This document shows positions 32,777-41,176 of a stretch of 64,000 nucleotides of DNA, one piece after another. Position 1 is the first letter of the stretch; each line of letters begins with the position of its first letter. Made by a program: the position numbers and the translations under genes. Under the pieces are notes generated by a model. That model did no database searches. It worked only from the letters and a program-made list of their open reading frames with translations, and had not been told where the DNA came from. The stretch covers positions 42,373-106,372 of the forward strand of contig NZ_LMEP01000026.1 of NCBI RefSeq assembly GCF_001426405.1, written 5' to 3'. This DNA comes from Streptomyces sp. Root1304. Lineage in GTDB: Bacteria; Actinomycetota; Actinomycetes; Streptomycetales; Streptomycetaceae.

Positions 32777-33307
32777 ATGTCTCAGCTGAACACCCTGGCC
32801 CGTGTTGATGCCGATCTTGTCGCCGGGCGGGTCCCGATGGCGCGGCAGCGGCTGCGTGGGCTCGTTTCCTCGTTTCCGGACGACCTGACGCTGCGGCGTC
32901 GGCTCGCCGAGGTGTACCGGCTGTACGGGGACGCGGCCGAGGCGGGACGCTGGATGTACCTCGAAGAGGACCGGAGCGCCGAGGAGACCGCCGTCTTCGA
33001 GGCGCGGTACGCGTCTCCCGGGCAGCGGATGAAGGCCCTCGCCTGGCGCGGACCCGAGGCGCTCGCCGCCACCGTCTTCGCCGAGGGGCAGTTGAAGGCC
33101 GTGCGGACCGCGTGCGCCGAGCGGCTGGGGCGCCCGGTCGACTGGGGCGACCCGTCCTCCTACGCCGAGGACCCCTGCGAGGAGAGCGCGTCCGGCACCG
33201 GTGGGTGGTCGGTCGGCGGGGTCGTCGCCGGTGCCGGCTGCCTCGTGGGCGTTGTTGCCTTCGTGTGGGTCTGGGTGCTCGGGGTCGTCGCTCTCTTCAG
33301 CGGCTGA
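32777..33307 (+). CDS. DUF6584-family protein with C-terminal membrane helix
   Basis: A 176-aa protein recognised by TLARVDADLVAGRVPMARQR, LRRRLAEVYRLYGDAAEAGRWMYLEED and an E/A-rich helix, as in actinobacterial DUF6584 proteins. The helices look TPR-like. A C-terminal transmembrane segment (about 149-174, GGVVAGAGCLVGVVAFVWVWVLGV as two overlapping hydrophobic blocks) anchors it. No good ribosome site is visible at ATG 32777. The last 148 bp overlap the converging MFS gene in antisense, so each gene's C-terminus constrains the other. Confidence 0.83.
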   Translation: MSQLNTLARVDADLVAGRVPMARQRLRGLVSSFPDDLTLRRRLAEVYRLYGDAAEAGRWMYLEEDRSAEETAVFEARYASPGQRMKALAWRGPEALAATVFAEGQLKAVRTACAERLGRPVDWGDPSSYAEDPCEESASGTGGWSVGGVVAGAGCLVGVVAFVWVWVLGVVALFSG

Positions 33308-34491
33308 CGGCTCTCCTCCGCCCATCGGACCGCCGCCGGGGCGAGCAGGCCCGCCGTCGCGAACAGGGCGCCGACCACGTACCAGCCGGGGCGGCCCCAG
33401 CCCACGCACAGGGCGATGAGGAGGGCGGGGCCCACCGCCTCGGAGAGGCCGGCGCCCAGGCCGAAGACGCCCAGGTACTGGCCGGTGGCGTGCGGCGGGG
33501 CGAGGGCGTAGGACACCTCGAAGCCGCCCGCCGCGTGCCACAGCTCGCCCACCGTGTGGACCACCACCGCCGTCAGGAGCAGCACCACCGCCACCGCCGT
33601 GGGCGCCCCCGCCGAGAGCGAGACCAGCGCGCACGAGACGAGGAAGGCCGCCCCGGCCCTGCGGTACGCGAGACCGCCCGCGCGGGGCGCGTCGATGCCC
33701 CGGCTCGCCCGCACCTGGAGCCCCACCACGAGCACGGTGTTCGCGAGCATCGTGCCCGACACCAGCCAGTGCGGGGCGGTCGTGGACGTCACCAGCCAGA
33801 GCGGGATCGCCACGGTCAGCACCTTGAACTGGATCGCCATCACCCCGTCCAGGGCGGTGAGCGCCAGATACGGCCGGTCCCGCAGCGCGAGCGCGCGCGG
33901 TCCCCGCGCGACGGGCTCGGGCGCCACCGGCGGCAGGAGGAACAGGACCGCGGCCGAGGCGGCGAACGCCAGCGCGTTGCCGACGACGAGCAGCCGGTAC
34001 GCACCGGGCGTGCCGACCTGGACAGCCCAGCCCGCGAGCAGCGCGCCCAGCGAGATGCCGACATTCGTCACGGCCCGCAGATATGCCCGGAACTCCTGCG
34101 GCCGGTCCCCTCCGTGGTGGCGGACGAGCGGCGCACGGGCGGCCAGCCCCGCCGCCTTCGCGCCGGTGGCCGTCGAGACCGCGAGGACGAACGGCCAGAA
34201 GCTGTCGGCGAGCACGAACGCGCCCGTCGCCAGCGCCTGCACCAGCAGCGTGGTCACGTACACACCCCGTGCCCCCTGCCGGTCCGCGAGATGGCCGACT
34301 CCGATGCCCACGGCCAGCGACAGCAGCCCGGCGATGCCGAGACCGAGTCCCACGGTGGCGGCGGGCAGGCGCACGGCCTGGGTGAAGTACAGCACCCCGG
34401 CGGTCAGGAAGAGCCCGCTGCCGACCGTGTTCACGAAGTTCGAGGCGGCCAGCGTGCGTTGGGGGCCGGTGTCCGGCAACAGCTTGGGCAT
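33160..34491 (-). CDS. MFS transporter
   Basis: A 443-aa major facilitator from ATG 34491. About 11-12 hydrophobic segments are visible, with the loop GVGHLADRQGARGVYV carrying the G-x-L-ADR-x-G-R signature between TM2 and TM3. It resembles drug or metabolite exporters. A 50-residue Thr/Pro-rich hydrophilic tail follows TM12. That tail is encoded entirely opposite the C-terminal membrane helix of the DUF6584 gene and may exist because of that overlap. The substrate is unknown. Confidence 0.92.
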   Translation of the reverse strand: MPKLLPDTGPQRTLAASNFVNTVGSGLFLTAGVLYFTQAVRLPAATVGLGLGIAGLLSLAVGIGVGHLADRQGARGVYVTTLLVQALATGAFVLADSFWPFVLAVSTATGAKAAGLAARAPLVRHHGGDRPQEFRAYLRAVTNVGISLGALLAGWAVQVGTPGAYRLLVVGNALAFAASAAVLFLLPPVAPEPVARGPRALALRDRPYLALTALDGVMAIQFKVLTVAIPLWLVTSTTAPHWLVSGTMLANTVLVVGLQVRASRGIDAPRAGGLAYRRAGAAFLVSCALVSLSAGAPTAVAVVLLLTAVVVHTVGELWHAAGGFEVSYALAPPHATGQYLGVFGLGAGLSEAVGPALLIALCVGWGRPGWYVVGALFATAGLLAPAAVRWAEESRQPLKRATTPSTQTHTKATTPTRQPAPATTPPTDHPPVPDALSSQGSSA

Positions 34492-34587
34492 GGCGGGGCT
34501 CCGCGTCCGGTACGGGCGACGAGTAAGGACCCGACAAGCTTGTTGCATATTACTTGCAGGAGCAAGAGGCGCGCAGGGGTGGGTAGT

Positions 34588-36189
34588 TCACGGGCGGTCG
34601 CGTACCGCGCCGCCGTCGCGCCCCTCGCTCCCGCCGCGTCCTTCGTTCCCGTCGCGCCCCGCGCCGTCGCCGCGGTCGTACCCCTCGTCCCCGCCCTCCC
34701 TCGCCCCCGCCGGAAGCTCCGGCGGGGTGTACGCGGCCAGGGGCTCCCCGTCCTCGTCCGGGCGCACCGCCCCGAGCAGCGGGTTCGCCGCGATCGGTGA
34801 CACCTTCACCCTTCCGCCCGGCCGCGGCGCCTGCACCACCAGGCCCTCACCCAGGTAGAGCGCCACATGCGTCGCGCCCGGGAAATACACCACCAGGTCG
34901 CCCGGGCGCAGCTCCGTCAGCGGCACCCTGGGCAGTTCCGCCCACTGCTCCTGGCTGGTGCGCGGCACCTCCCTGCCCGCCGCCGCCCACGCCCGCTGGG
35001 TCAGCCCCGAGCAGTCGTACGCCTCAGGCCCCTCCGCCCCCCACTCGTACGGCTTGCCGATCTGCCCCACCGCGAACCGCAGCGCCTCCGCCCCCGCCCG
35101 TGACGGGGTGCGCCGGCCGTCCAGGACGCCCGAGTCGAGCAGTTCGCGCTGCGCGCCCGCCGTCTGGGTGCGCTCCAGCTCCGTGAGCCGCGCCAGCTGC
35201 TCGGGGGAGAGGGCGGCGAGCAGCTTCTCGACCTCCGCGAGCCGTGCCCGCACCTCGTCCCGCCGGGTGCGCTGCGCGGCGGCGAGCGTCTGCTGCCGGT
35301 CCAGCGCCTTGCGGGCCGCGGTCGCCAGGGCGTCCGCCTGCCGCTCGGCCCCTTCGAGCCGCGACACGGCCGTCGCGCGGTCACGGGACGCACGGGCCAT
35401 CAGATGCCCCTGGTCCAGCGCCGACTGCGGGTCCGACGCGAACAGCAGCCGCAGGTACGAGGAGAGTTCGGACCTGCCCTGGTACTGGTCCCGGGCGATC
35501 CGGCCGGCCGCCGCACGCCCCTGCGCCAGGGCGGTCCGGGCGGCGGTGAGCCGGGCGGTGACCTTCTTGGTGTCGGCGGTCCGCACCTTGAGGGTTTCCT
35601 CGGCGGCGTTGAACCGCTCGGTGGCCTCCTCGGCCTGCTGGTAGAGCGTCCGCATCCGGGTGAGGAGAGCGGAGACGGAGTCCCCGCCGGAAGGAGGGAG
35701 GGCCGCGGCGTCGTCGGTCGCGGCGGGGGGACTCGTACCCGCCGGGGAATCGGGGGAGCCGGGGGGCAGGGGGGCGCCCGGGGGTACGGGAGCGGCCGGG
35801 GCGTCGGGGGTGGCGAGGACGCCGTCGGGGTCGGCGGGGGACGCGGAGGCTGCGGCGGGGTCGGCGGGCGAGACGGGAGCCGTCGGGGCCTCCGGCCTCA
35901 TTCCATCGGCCTGGGCCGTCCCGTCCTCCCGGGTCACCGCCTCGCTCTGTGCCGTCCCCCCGACCGGATCCGCCCCGGTCCCCGCCGGTTCCACCGGCCC
36001 CGCCCCCGGGTCCACCGGTCCCACCGGTTCCCCCGCCGGGTCCGCCCACGCGATCGGCGCCTCCGCCGGCGGGTCGTCCTGCGGGCCCGGCGCCGCGGCG
36101 CCCGCCGGAGCGATCCCCGTGACCCCGGTGAGCGCCGTCGCCGCGGCGAGCGCCCCCGTGCAGACCGTACGCAGCAGCTTGCGCGACAC
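34588..36189 (-). CDS. Secreted NlpC/P60 peptidoglycan hydrolase
   Basis: A 533-aa protein. GTG 36189 has GGAGGTGAT upstream, a near-perfect site, which fixes the start. A signal peptide (about 1-33) is followed by an unusual Pro/Ala/Gly/Asp-rich linker of about 120 residues. A coiled coil (about 165-350, with LLTRMRTLYQQAEEATERFN and ELERTQTAGAQRELLDSG) comes next. The C-terminal NlpC/P60 domain has catalytic Cys393 (AYDCSGLTQRAW) and His441 (ATHVALYLGEG). This coiled coil-NlpC layout is that of RipA/SwlA-type D-glutamyl-diaminopimelate endopeptidases of division or germination. A charged Gly/Arg/Asp-rich tail ends it. Confidence 0.94.
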   Translation of the reverse strand: MSRKLLRTVCTGALAAATALTGVTGIAPAGAAAPGPQDDPPAEAPIAWADPAGEPVGPVDPGAGPVEPAGTGADPVGGTAQSEAVTREDGTAQADGMRPEAPTAPVSPADPAAASASPADPDGVLATPDAPAAPVPPGAPLPPGSPDSPAGTSPPAATDDAAALPPSGGDSVSALLTRMRTLYQQAEEATERFNAAEETLKVRTADTKKVTARLTAARTALAQGRAAAGRIARDQYQGRSELSSYLRLLFASDPQSALDQGHLMARASRDRATAVSRLEGAERQADALATAARKALDRQQTLAAAQRTRRDEVRARLAEVEKLLAALSPEQLARLTELERTQTAGAQRELLDSGVLDGRRTPSRAGAEALRFAVGQIGKPYEWGAEGPEAYDCSGLTQRAWAAAGREVPRTSQEQWAELPRVPLTELRPGDLVVYFPGATHVALYLGEGLVVQAPRPGGRVKVSPIAANPLLGAVRPDEDGEPLAAYTPPELPAGAREGGDEGYDRGDGAGRDGNEGRGGSEGRDGGAVRDRP

Positions 36190-36263
36190 GTCATCACCTC
36201 CACGGGGATGATGACGCCTCACTTCATCCGATTACCGTACGGATCGGGGCGCGTCCGGCGGCC

Positions 36264-36572
36264 TCACCCGTTCGGCTCAGCGTCCCCGGAACCGGCCGCG
36301 GGCCCGCCCCGCGGCTTCGACCACGGCCACCGCAGCTCGCGCCGCTCGCGGCCCTCGGGGGCGTACTCGTAGACCCAGCCCCGCTGGAGTTTGAGCCGCT
36401 TCGAGTAGCCCGCGGGCTCGCGCCGGTACGCGTACAGCGTCGGCGGGCGCCCGTCGTGGGCCGGGACCGGGATCTCGTACCACTTCGGCGGGTGGCCGGT
36501 AGGGCCGAGCAGGATCGGCAGGACCCGGCCGTCGAGGGGGCCGCCGCGGAAGGGGGTGTTCTCGCTCTTCAC
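36264..36572 (-). CDS. Conserved small hypothetical protein
   Basis: A 102-aa basic, Pro/Gly-rich protein, MKSENTPFRGGPLDGRVLPI at the start, with VYEYAPEG and a tail of Pro/Gly/Arg. GGPLDGRVLPxLLGPTGHPP is familiar from small conserved actinobacterial proteins of unknown function. There are no membrane segments. It lies between the NlpC/P60 and TetR genes, all on the minus strand, without overlap. Confidence 0.72.
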   Translation of the reverse strand: MKSENTPFRGGPLDGRVLPILLGPTGHPPKWYEIPVPAHDGRPPTLYAYRREPAGYSKRLKLQRGWVYEYAPEGRERRELRWPWSKPRGGPAAGSGDAEPNG

Positions 36573-36621
36573 CCCACCAGTCTCCCTTCCGCTCCGCCGT
36601 CCCGCCGGACCTCCCCACCGG

Positions 36622-37344
36622 TCACAGCAGGTGGGCCGCCCCGCCCACCACCGGCGCCACCCGCCGGGCCAGCCGTGCGACCGGTCCCCCGGGCGTCTCC
36701 TGGGCGAGGAGCAGCCCGACCACCCGTGCCGTCTCCTCGTCGCTCGCCGCGGTCGCCGCGAGCAGGGCGATCAGATGGTCGACGAGCCAGTCCCGCAGCT
36801 CCCCGGCCGGCGGCCGCTTGTCCTCGTCGAGCCAGATCAGCGAGGCCGCCTCCACGGCCGCGATCCACGTCCTGACCAGCATGCCGAGCCGGGGGCCCGG
36901 CGTCGCCGCCCCCAGATGGACGAGGATCTGCTCGGCGGCGGCCCGCCGCACCTCGTCGACGATGGTGCTGGTCCGGGACGTCTCGGCGACGCTGCCGCCG
37001 CGCAGCAGGGCGCTGAACCCGGCGTCGTGCCCGTCGACGAAGGCCAGGTACCGGTCGAGCACCCGGCCCAGCCGCTCGGTGGGCGGTCCGGCCGGCGGTT
37101 CGGCGAAGCAGCGGTTCAGGGCGTTGGCGGAGGAACGCAGGGCGACCTCGTACAGCTGCTGCTTGCCGCCGGGGAAGTAGCGGTAGACGAGCGGCCGCGA
37201 GACGCCGGCCGCCTCGGCCACGTCGTCCAGCGAGACGTCCTCGGGCGGCCGGTGCGCGAACAGCTCCTGGGCGGCGTCGAGGAGCTGCCCGCGCCGCTCC
37301 TCGACGCTGAGCCGGCGGTACGCGGGAGTGGCGGGGCTCGTCAT
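36622..37344 (-). CDS. TetR-family transcriptional regulator
   Basis: A 240-aa regulator from ATG 37344. The N-terminal helix-turn-helix is RRGQLLDAAQELF, then SLDDVAEAAGVSRPLVYRYF. The ligand domain (about 70-215) is Ala-rich with LWLDE-like helices. It is transcribed divergently from a ferritin-like oxygenase and the 240-bp gap carries a candidate operator, so it probably regulates that gene. The ligand is unknown; TetR proteins beside such desaturase/oxygenase genes often respond to acyl-CoAs or lipids. Confidence 0.93.
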   Translation of the reverse strand: MTSPATPAYRRLSVEERRGQLLDAAQELFAHRPPEDVSLDDVAEAAGVSRPLVYRYFPGGKQQLYEVALRSSANALNRCFAEPPAGPPTERLGRVLDRYLAFVDGHDAGFSALLRGGSVAETSRTSTIVDEVRRAAAEQILVHLGAATPGPRLGMLVRTWIAAVEAASLIWLDEDKRPPAGELRDWLVDHLIALLAATAASDEETARVVGLLLAQETPGGPVARLARRVAPVVGGAAHLL

Positions 37345-37521
37345 GCCCCGCAGGGTATCCGCAGCGAATTGCGCGGAGGTGTCCCGGTGCGGGCCGCCCC
37401 CGCGCTGCCGCTGCCGAGCGGCCGGCCGTCCTCGCGCCGCCGGCGACCGGTCACGTCGCCCGCCCGCCGCCGAGCGGCCGGCCCGTGTCCGGGAAGCCAC
37501 CGACCGTTCGTGCGCGACTTG

Positions 37522-37536
37522 TTGACGATCCGTCTA
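37522..37536. promoter_or_regulatory. Candidate TetR operator
   Basis: TTGACGATCCGTCTA is a 15-bp near-palindrome (arms TTGACG/CGTCTA, five of six pairing, around ATC) in the gap between the divergent TetR and ferritin-like genes. It lies 49 bp before the oxygenase start. Many TetR sites contain GACG/CGTC arms. Confidence 0.5.
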
Positions 37537-37584
37537 CCAACGTGTGAGCCTGGCGGGCAGGACCCGCTCCCGAAGGAGGCGTCA

Positions 37585-38694
37585 GTGTCGACGCGCGACC
37601 TCTACACCTCGGCCCCGTCCGCACCCACCTGGCAGGTGCCCGCCACCGGCGCGGCCCGCTTCTCCTGGGACTACGACGACGGACGCGAGCGTCTCCTCGC
37701 CCTCTACCAGAAGGGCAAGGACAAGCAGTGGGACGGCGCCACCCGCATCGACTGGGACATCGAGGTCGACCCGTACGACCCGCTCGGCACCCCCGACGAG
37801 GTCCTGACCCTCCACGGCACCCGCCACTGGGCGAAGATGACCGAGAAGGACAAGGGCGACCTGCGCCGGCACTACTCCTCCTGGCAGTTCAGTCAGTTCC
37901 TCCACGGCGAGCAGGGCGCGATGATCTGCGCCGCCCGGATCGTCGAGTCCGTCCCCGACCTGGACGCCAAGTTCTACTCGGCCACCCAGACCATGGACGA
38001 GGCCCGGCACGCCGAGATCTACGGGCGCTTCCTCCAGGACAAGATCGGCATGCTCTACCCGATCAACGACAACCTCCAGGGCCTGCTGGGCGACACCCTG
38101 CGCGACTCCCGCTGGGACATGCCGTACCTCGGTATGCAGGTCCTCATCGAGGGCCTCGCGCTCGCCGCGTTCGGCATGATCCGCGACACCACCGACAAGC
38201 CGCTGCCGAAGCAGATCCTCGCCTACGTGATGCAGGACGAGGCCCGGCACGTGGCCTTCGGACGGATGGCCCTGCGCGACTACTACAAGCAGCTCTCCGA
38301 CGCCGAACTCCGCGAACGCGAGGAGTTCGTCATCGAGGGCTGCTACCTGATGCGCGACCGGCTGCGCGGCGTCGAGGTCCTGGAGAACTTCGGCATCCCG
38401 AGGAAGGAGGCGGAGGAGCTGAGCGAGCAGAGCGAGTTCCTCCAGCTCTTCCGCAAGCTCCTCTTCAGCCGGATCGTCCCCTGCGTCAAGGACATCGGCC
38501 TGTGGGGCGAACGCCTCCAGAAGGCCTACCTCGACATGGGCGTCTTCGACCTCGGCGACTCCAACCTCGACCTGCTGATGACCCAGGACGAGGAGATCGC
38601 GGAGGCGCTCGACGCGGAGCGCTTCGCGCGGGAGGAGAGCGCCCGGGTGACGGAGGTCGCGGACGCCATCGAGGCGGGGGCGGCGGAGGCGTAG
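37585..38694 (+). CDS. Ferritin-like di-iron protein (oxygenase/desaturase-like)
   Basis: A 369-aa protein. GTG 37585 has AAGGAGG at 37573-37579. The four-helix di-iron site is visible: Glu109 (FLHGEQGA), Glu139-Ala-Arg-His142 (MDEARHAEI), Glu189 (LIEGLALAAFG) and Glu219-Ala-Arg-His222 (QDEARHVAFG). This pattern is that of ferritin-like di-iron oxygenases, and it falls in the broad group of AurF-like N-oxygenases, fatty-acid desaturases and acyl-ACP oxidases. No partner enzyme is adjacent apart from the TetR regulator. The substrate is unknown. Confidence 0.88.
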   Translation: MSTRDLYTSAPSAPTWQVPATGAARFSWDYDDGRERLLALYQKGKDKQWDGATRIDWDIEVDPYDPLGTPDEVLTLHGTRHWAKMTEKDKGDLRRHYSSWQFSQFLHGEQGAMICAARIVESVPDLDAKFYSATQTMDEARHAEIYGRFLQDKIGMLYPINDNLQGLLGDTLRDSRWDMPYLGMQVLIEGLALAAFGMIRDTTDKPLPKQILAYVMQDEARHVAFGRMALRDYYKQLSDAELREREEFVIEGCYLMRDRLRGVEVLENFGIPRKEAEELSEQSEFLQLFRKLLFSRIVPCVKDIGLWGERLQKAYLDMGVFDLGDSNLDLLMTQDEEIAEALDAERFAREESARVTEVADAIEAGAAEA

Positions 38695-38833
38695 ACGGAG
38701 ACGCGGGAGAGCGGAGGCCGGACCGCACCCGGCCGCAGCCCGCGTCCTGACGGGACCGCCCCCGGCCGCCCGCGTCCGGACGGACCGCCCCCGGCGGAGC
38801 CCGTTGTCACACCTCTGCCGTAGCGTGATCGTC

Positions 38834-39658
38834 ATGACCATGCCGCCCTCGCCGAGCCAGCCGCCCCACCAGCCGTACGGGGGACCCGTACCGCCCCCGC
38901 AGCAGCCCGGAGCGTACGGCGCCCCGCAGGGCTTCCCGCAGCAGGGCCACCCGCCGTACGGCGCCCCGCCGCAGTACCCGGGCCCCGGCGCCGGGGCCTG
39001 GGGGCAGCCGCCCATGGGGCCGCCGCCGAAGAAGAAGATGTCCTCCGGGGCGATCGTCGCCATCGTCCTCGGATCGCTGGTCCTCGTCGGCGGTCTCGGC
39101 TACGCGGCCAAGGCCGGCCTCGAAGGCGTCACCGGCACCTTCCCCGAGGCGACGCACAAGCTCGTCGTCCCCAAGACCCTCCTCGACGGCAAGTACACCC
39201 TCGTCTCCGACCTCTCCGACACCAAGGGCCAGGAGATCGAGGACACCCCCGACCTCACCGTGAAGGACGCGACGGCGGCGGTCGCCCAGTACAGCGGCAA
39301 GGACGGGGCCGTCCTCGTCCTCTCCGGAATGTACGGACGCATCAAGAGCGGCGAGGCCAGCCGTACGTCCATCCTGGAGGGCGCGGCCAAGGACAAGGGT
39401 TCCACGCTCGTCGTCGAGCCCAAGGAGTTCACCCCCGCCGGGTCCGACGTGACGGTGAGCTGTCAGGTCACCACGTCGAAGAGCGCCCTCGGCACGACCA
39501 CGCTCCCCATGTGCGCCTGGGGCGACGACAACACCGCCGCCGCCGTCGCCCTCGTCGACCCCACGTCGGCCACCACCGACCCGAAGGACATCGACCTGGC
39601 CGCGCTCGCAGAGACCACGGCCAAGGTCCGGGCGGAGACCCGCAAGCCGCTCATCTGA
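38834..39658 (+). CDS. Single-pass membrane protein with Pro-rich N-terminus
   Basis: A 274-aa protein from ATG 38834. The first 75 residues are Pro/Gly/Gln/Tyr-rich (PPSPSQPPHQPYGGP and similar), as in many Streptomyces inner-membrane proteins. A KKK stop precedes one transmembrane helix (about 70-92, AIVAIVLGSLVLVGGLGYAA), after which about 180 residues lie outside the cell. The outer domain has VSDLSDTKGQEIEDTPDL and one Cys pair (VSCQV and PMCAW), which could form a disulfide. I do not recognise a functional family. It converges on the PBP gene with only 14 bp between the stops. Confidence 0.82.
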   Translation: MTMPPSPSQPPHQPYGGPVPPPQQPGAYGAPQGFPQQGHPPYGAPPQYPGPGAGAWGQPPMGPPPKKKMSSGAIVAIVLGSLVLVGGLGYAAKAGLEGVTGTFPEATHKLVVPKTLLDGKYTLVSDLSDTKGQEIEDTPDLTVKDATAAVAQYSGKDGAVLVLSGMYGRIKSGEASRTSILEGAAKDKGSTLVVEPKEFTPAGSDVTVSCQVTTSKSALGTTTLPMCAWGDDNTAAAVALVDPTSATTDPKDIDLAALAETTAKVRAETRKPLI

Positions 39659-39672
39659 CACGACCGGTGCGG

Positions 39673-41148
39673 TCACCGCCGCGCCTCGGCTTCGAGCCGC
39701 AGCGCCTCCTCCATCACCGCCTTCGCGACGGGGGCCGCGCTGCCGCCCCCGCTGATGTCCGTACGGGAGGCCTCCGCGTCCTCCACGACCACGGCGACCG
39801 CGACCGCCGGCTGGCCGGAGTCCTCGGCCTGCGCCCAGGCGATGAACCAGGCGTACGGGGTCCCGGTGTTGCCGAAGCCGTGCTGGGCGGTGCCGGTCTT
39901 GCCGCCGACCCGGGCGCCGGGGATCGCCGCGTTCGTGCCGGTGCCGTCCTCGACCGCCTTCACCATCAGCCGCTGGAGCTGGACCGCGGTCGAGGGGTTC
40001 ATCGCCTGCCGGTAGCTGCGGCGGCCCGTCCGGTCCACGGTCGTGCCGCCGGAGGTCGTCGTCCGGTCGACGAGGTACGGCAGGGCGATCTCGCCGTTGT
40101 TGGCGACGGCCGACGCGACCAGCGCCATCTGGAGCGGCGTCGCCGTGGTGTCGAACTGCCCGATCGAGGAGAGCGCCAGCTGGTCGGGGCTCATCCGCCG
40201 GTCGAAGTTGGACTTCGCCACCCAGGACGGCACCCGCAGTCCGGTGTCGTTGAAGCCGAACTTCTCGACCGCGTCGACCATCCCGGCGAGGCCCACCTCC
40301 ACCCCGAGGCCGGCCATCACCGTGTTGCACGACCACTGGATCGCGGCGGCGAGCGACGCGTCGCCGCAGCCCGTCGCCTCGTTGGGCAGCACCTGCCGGG
40401 TGCCGGGCAGGACGAAGGGGTCCGGGGTGTCGGTGGGCGCGTCCACGTCCCTGACCACCCCGGCGTCCAGCGCCGCCGCAGCCGTCACGATCTTGAACGT
40501 GGAGCCCGGAGGGTACGTCTGCCGCAGCGCCCGGTTCAGCATCGGCTGGTTGGGCGAGGTGGTGAGCCGCCGCCAGGCGTCCTTGACCTCCGCACCCGTA
40601 CCGGAGAGGACGCCGGGGTCGTACGAGGGGGAGCTGACGAGCGCGAGGATGCGGCCGCTGGACGGCTCGACGGCCACGACCGCGCCCCGCTTGCCGTCGA
40701 GCCCCCGGTAGGCGGCCTCCTGCATCGAGGACCTGATCGTGGTCACCACGTCGCCGCCGGGCTGCCGGCCCCGCGTGAGGTCGTTCCAGAGCGGCAGCGG
40801 CGCCAGCATCGGGTCCGTACCGGCCAGGACCTCGTCCTCGGCGTGCTCGACGAGGGTCGTGCCGTAGGTCTGCGAGGAGTAGCCGGTCACCGGCGCGTAC
40901 AACGGGCCCTGCGGGTACGTCCGTTCCCAGCGCAGCTGCTGCCCGCTGTCCCGGGAGGCCGTCACCGGCTTCCCGTCGACGACGATCTCGCCGCGCGGCT
41001 GGGCGTACCGGTGGATGGCGATCCGCCGGTTGGCGGGGTTGTCGTCGAGCGAGTCGGCCTCGAAGACCATCACGCGGGCGGCGTTGACGAGCAGGGCGAC
41101 CAGGAGGACCAGACAGAGCGCGGCGGCCCGCCGCGCGTACCGGATCAC
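39673..41148 (-). CDS. Penicillin-binding protein, class B type (transpeptidase)
   Basis: A 491-aa protein with an N-terminal membrane anchor (about residues 10-27) and a transpeptidase domain. Active-site motifs: Ser216-x-x-Lys219 (PPGSTFKI), Ser273-x-Asn275 (QWSCNT) and Lys417-Thr-Gly (GKTGTAQ). It starts at GTG 41148, 28 bp after the stop of the FtsW/RodA-family gene, and is the cognate partner of that glycosyltransferase. Class B PBPs cross-link peptidoglycan peptides. From memory the pair corresponds to S. coelicolor SCO5301/SCO5302, a non-essential elongation- or sporulation-related SEDS/PBP pair rather than the main division FtsW/FtsI. Confidence 0.95.
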   Translation of the reverse strand: MIRYARRAAALCLVLLVALLVNAARVMVFEADSLDDNPANRRIAIHRYAQPRGEIVVDGKPVTASRDSGQQLRWERTYPQGPLYAPVTGYSSQTYGTTLVEHAEDEVLAGTDPMLAPLPLWNDLTRGRQPGGDVVTTIRSSMQEAAYRGLDGKRGAVVAVEPSSGRILALVSSPSYDPGVLSGTGAEVKDAWRRLTTSPNQPMLNRALRQTYPPGSTFKIVTAAAALDAGVVRDVDAPTDTPDPFVLPGTRQVLPNEATGCGDASLAAAIQWSCNTVMAGLGVEVGLAGMVDAVEKFGFNDTGLRVPSWVAKSNFDRRMSPDQLALSSIGQFDTTATPLQMALVASAVANNGEIALPYLVDRTTTSGGTTVDRTGRRSYRQAMNPSTAVQLQRLMVKAVEDGTGTNAAIPGARVGGKTGTAQHGFGNTGTPYAWFIAWAQAEDSGQPAVAVAVVVEDAEASRTDISGGGSAAPVAKAVMEEALRLEAEARR

Positions 41149-41176
41149 ACGGATTCCCCGGGGTGGTACGGGCGGA

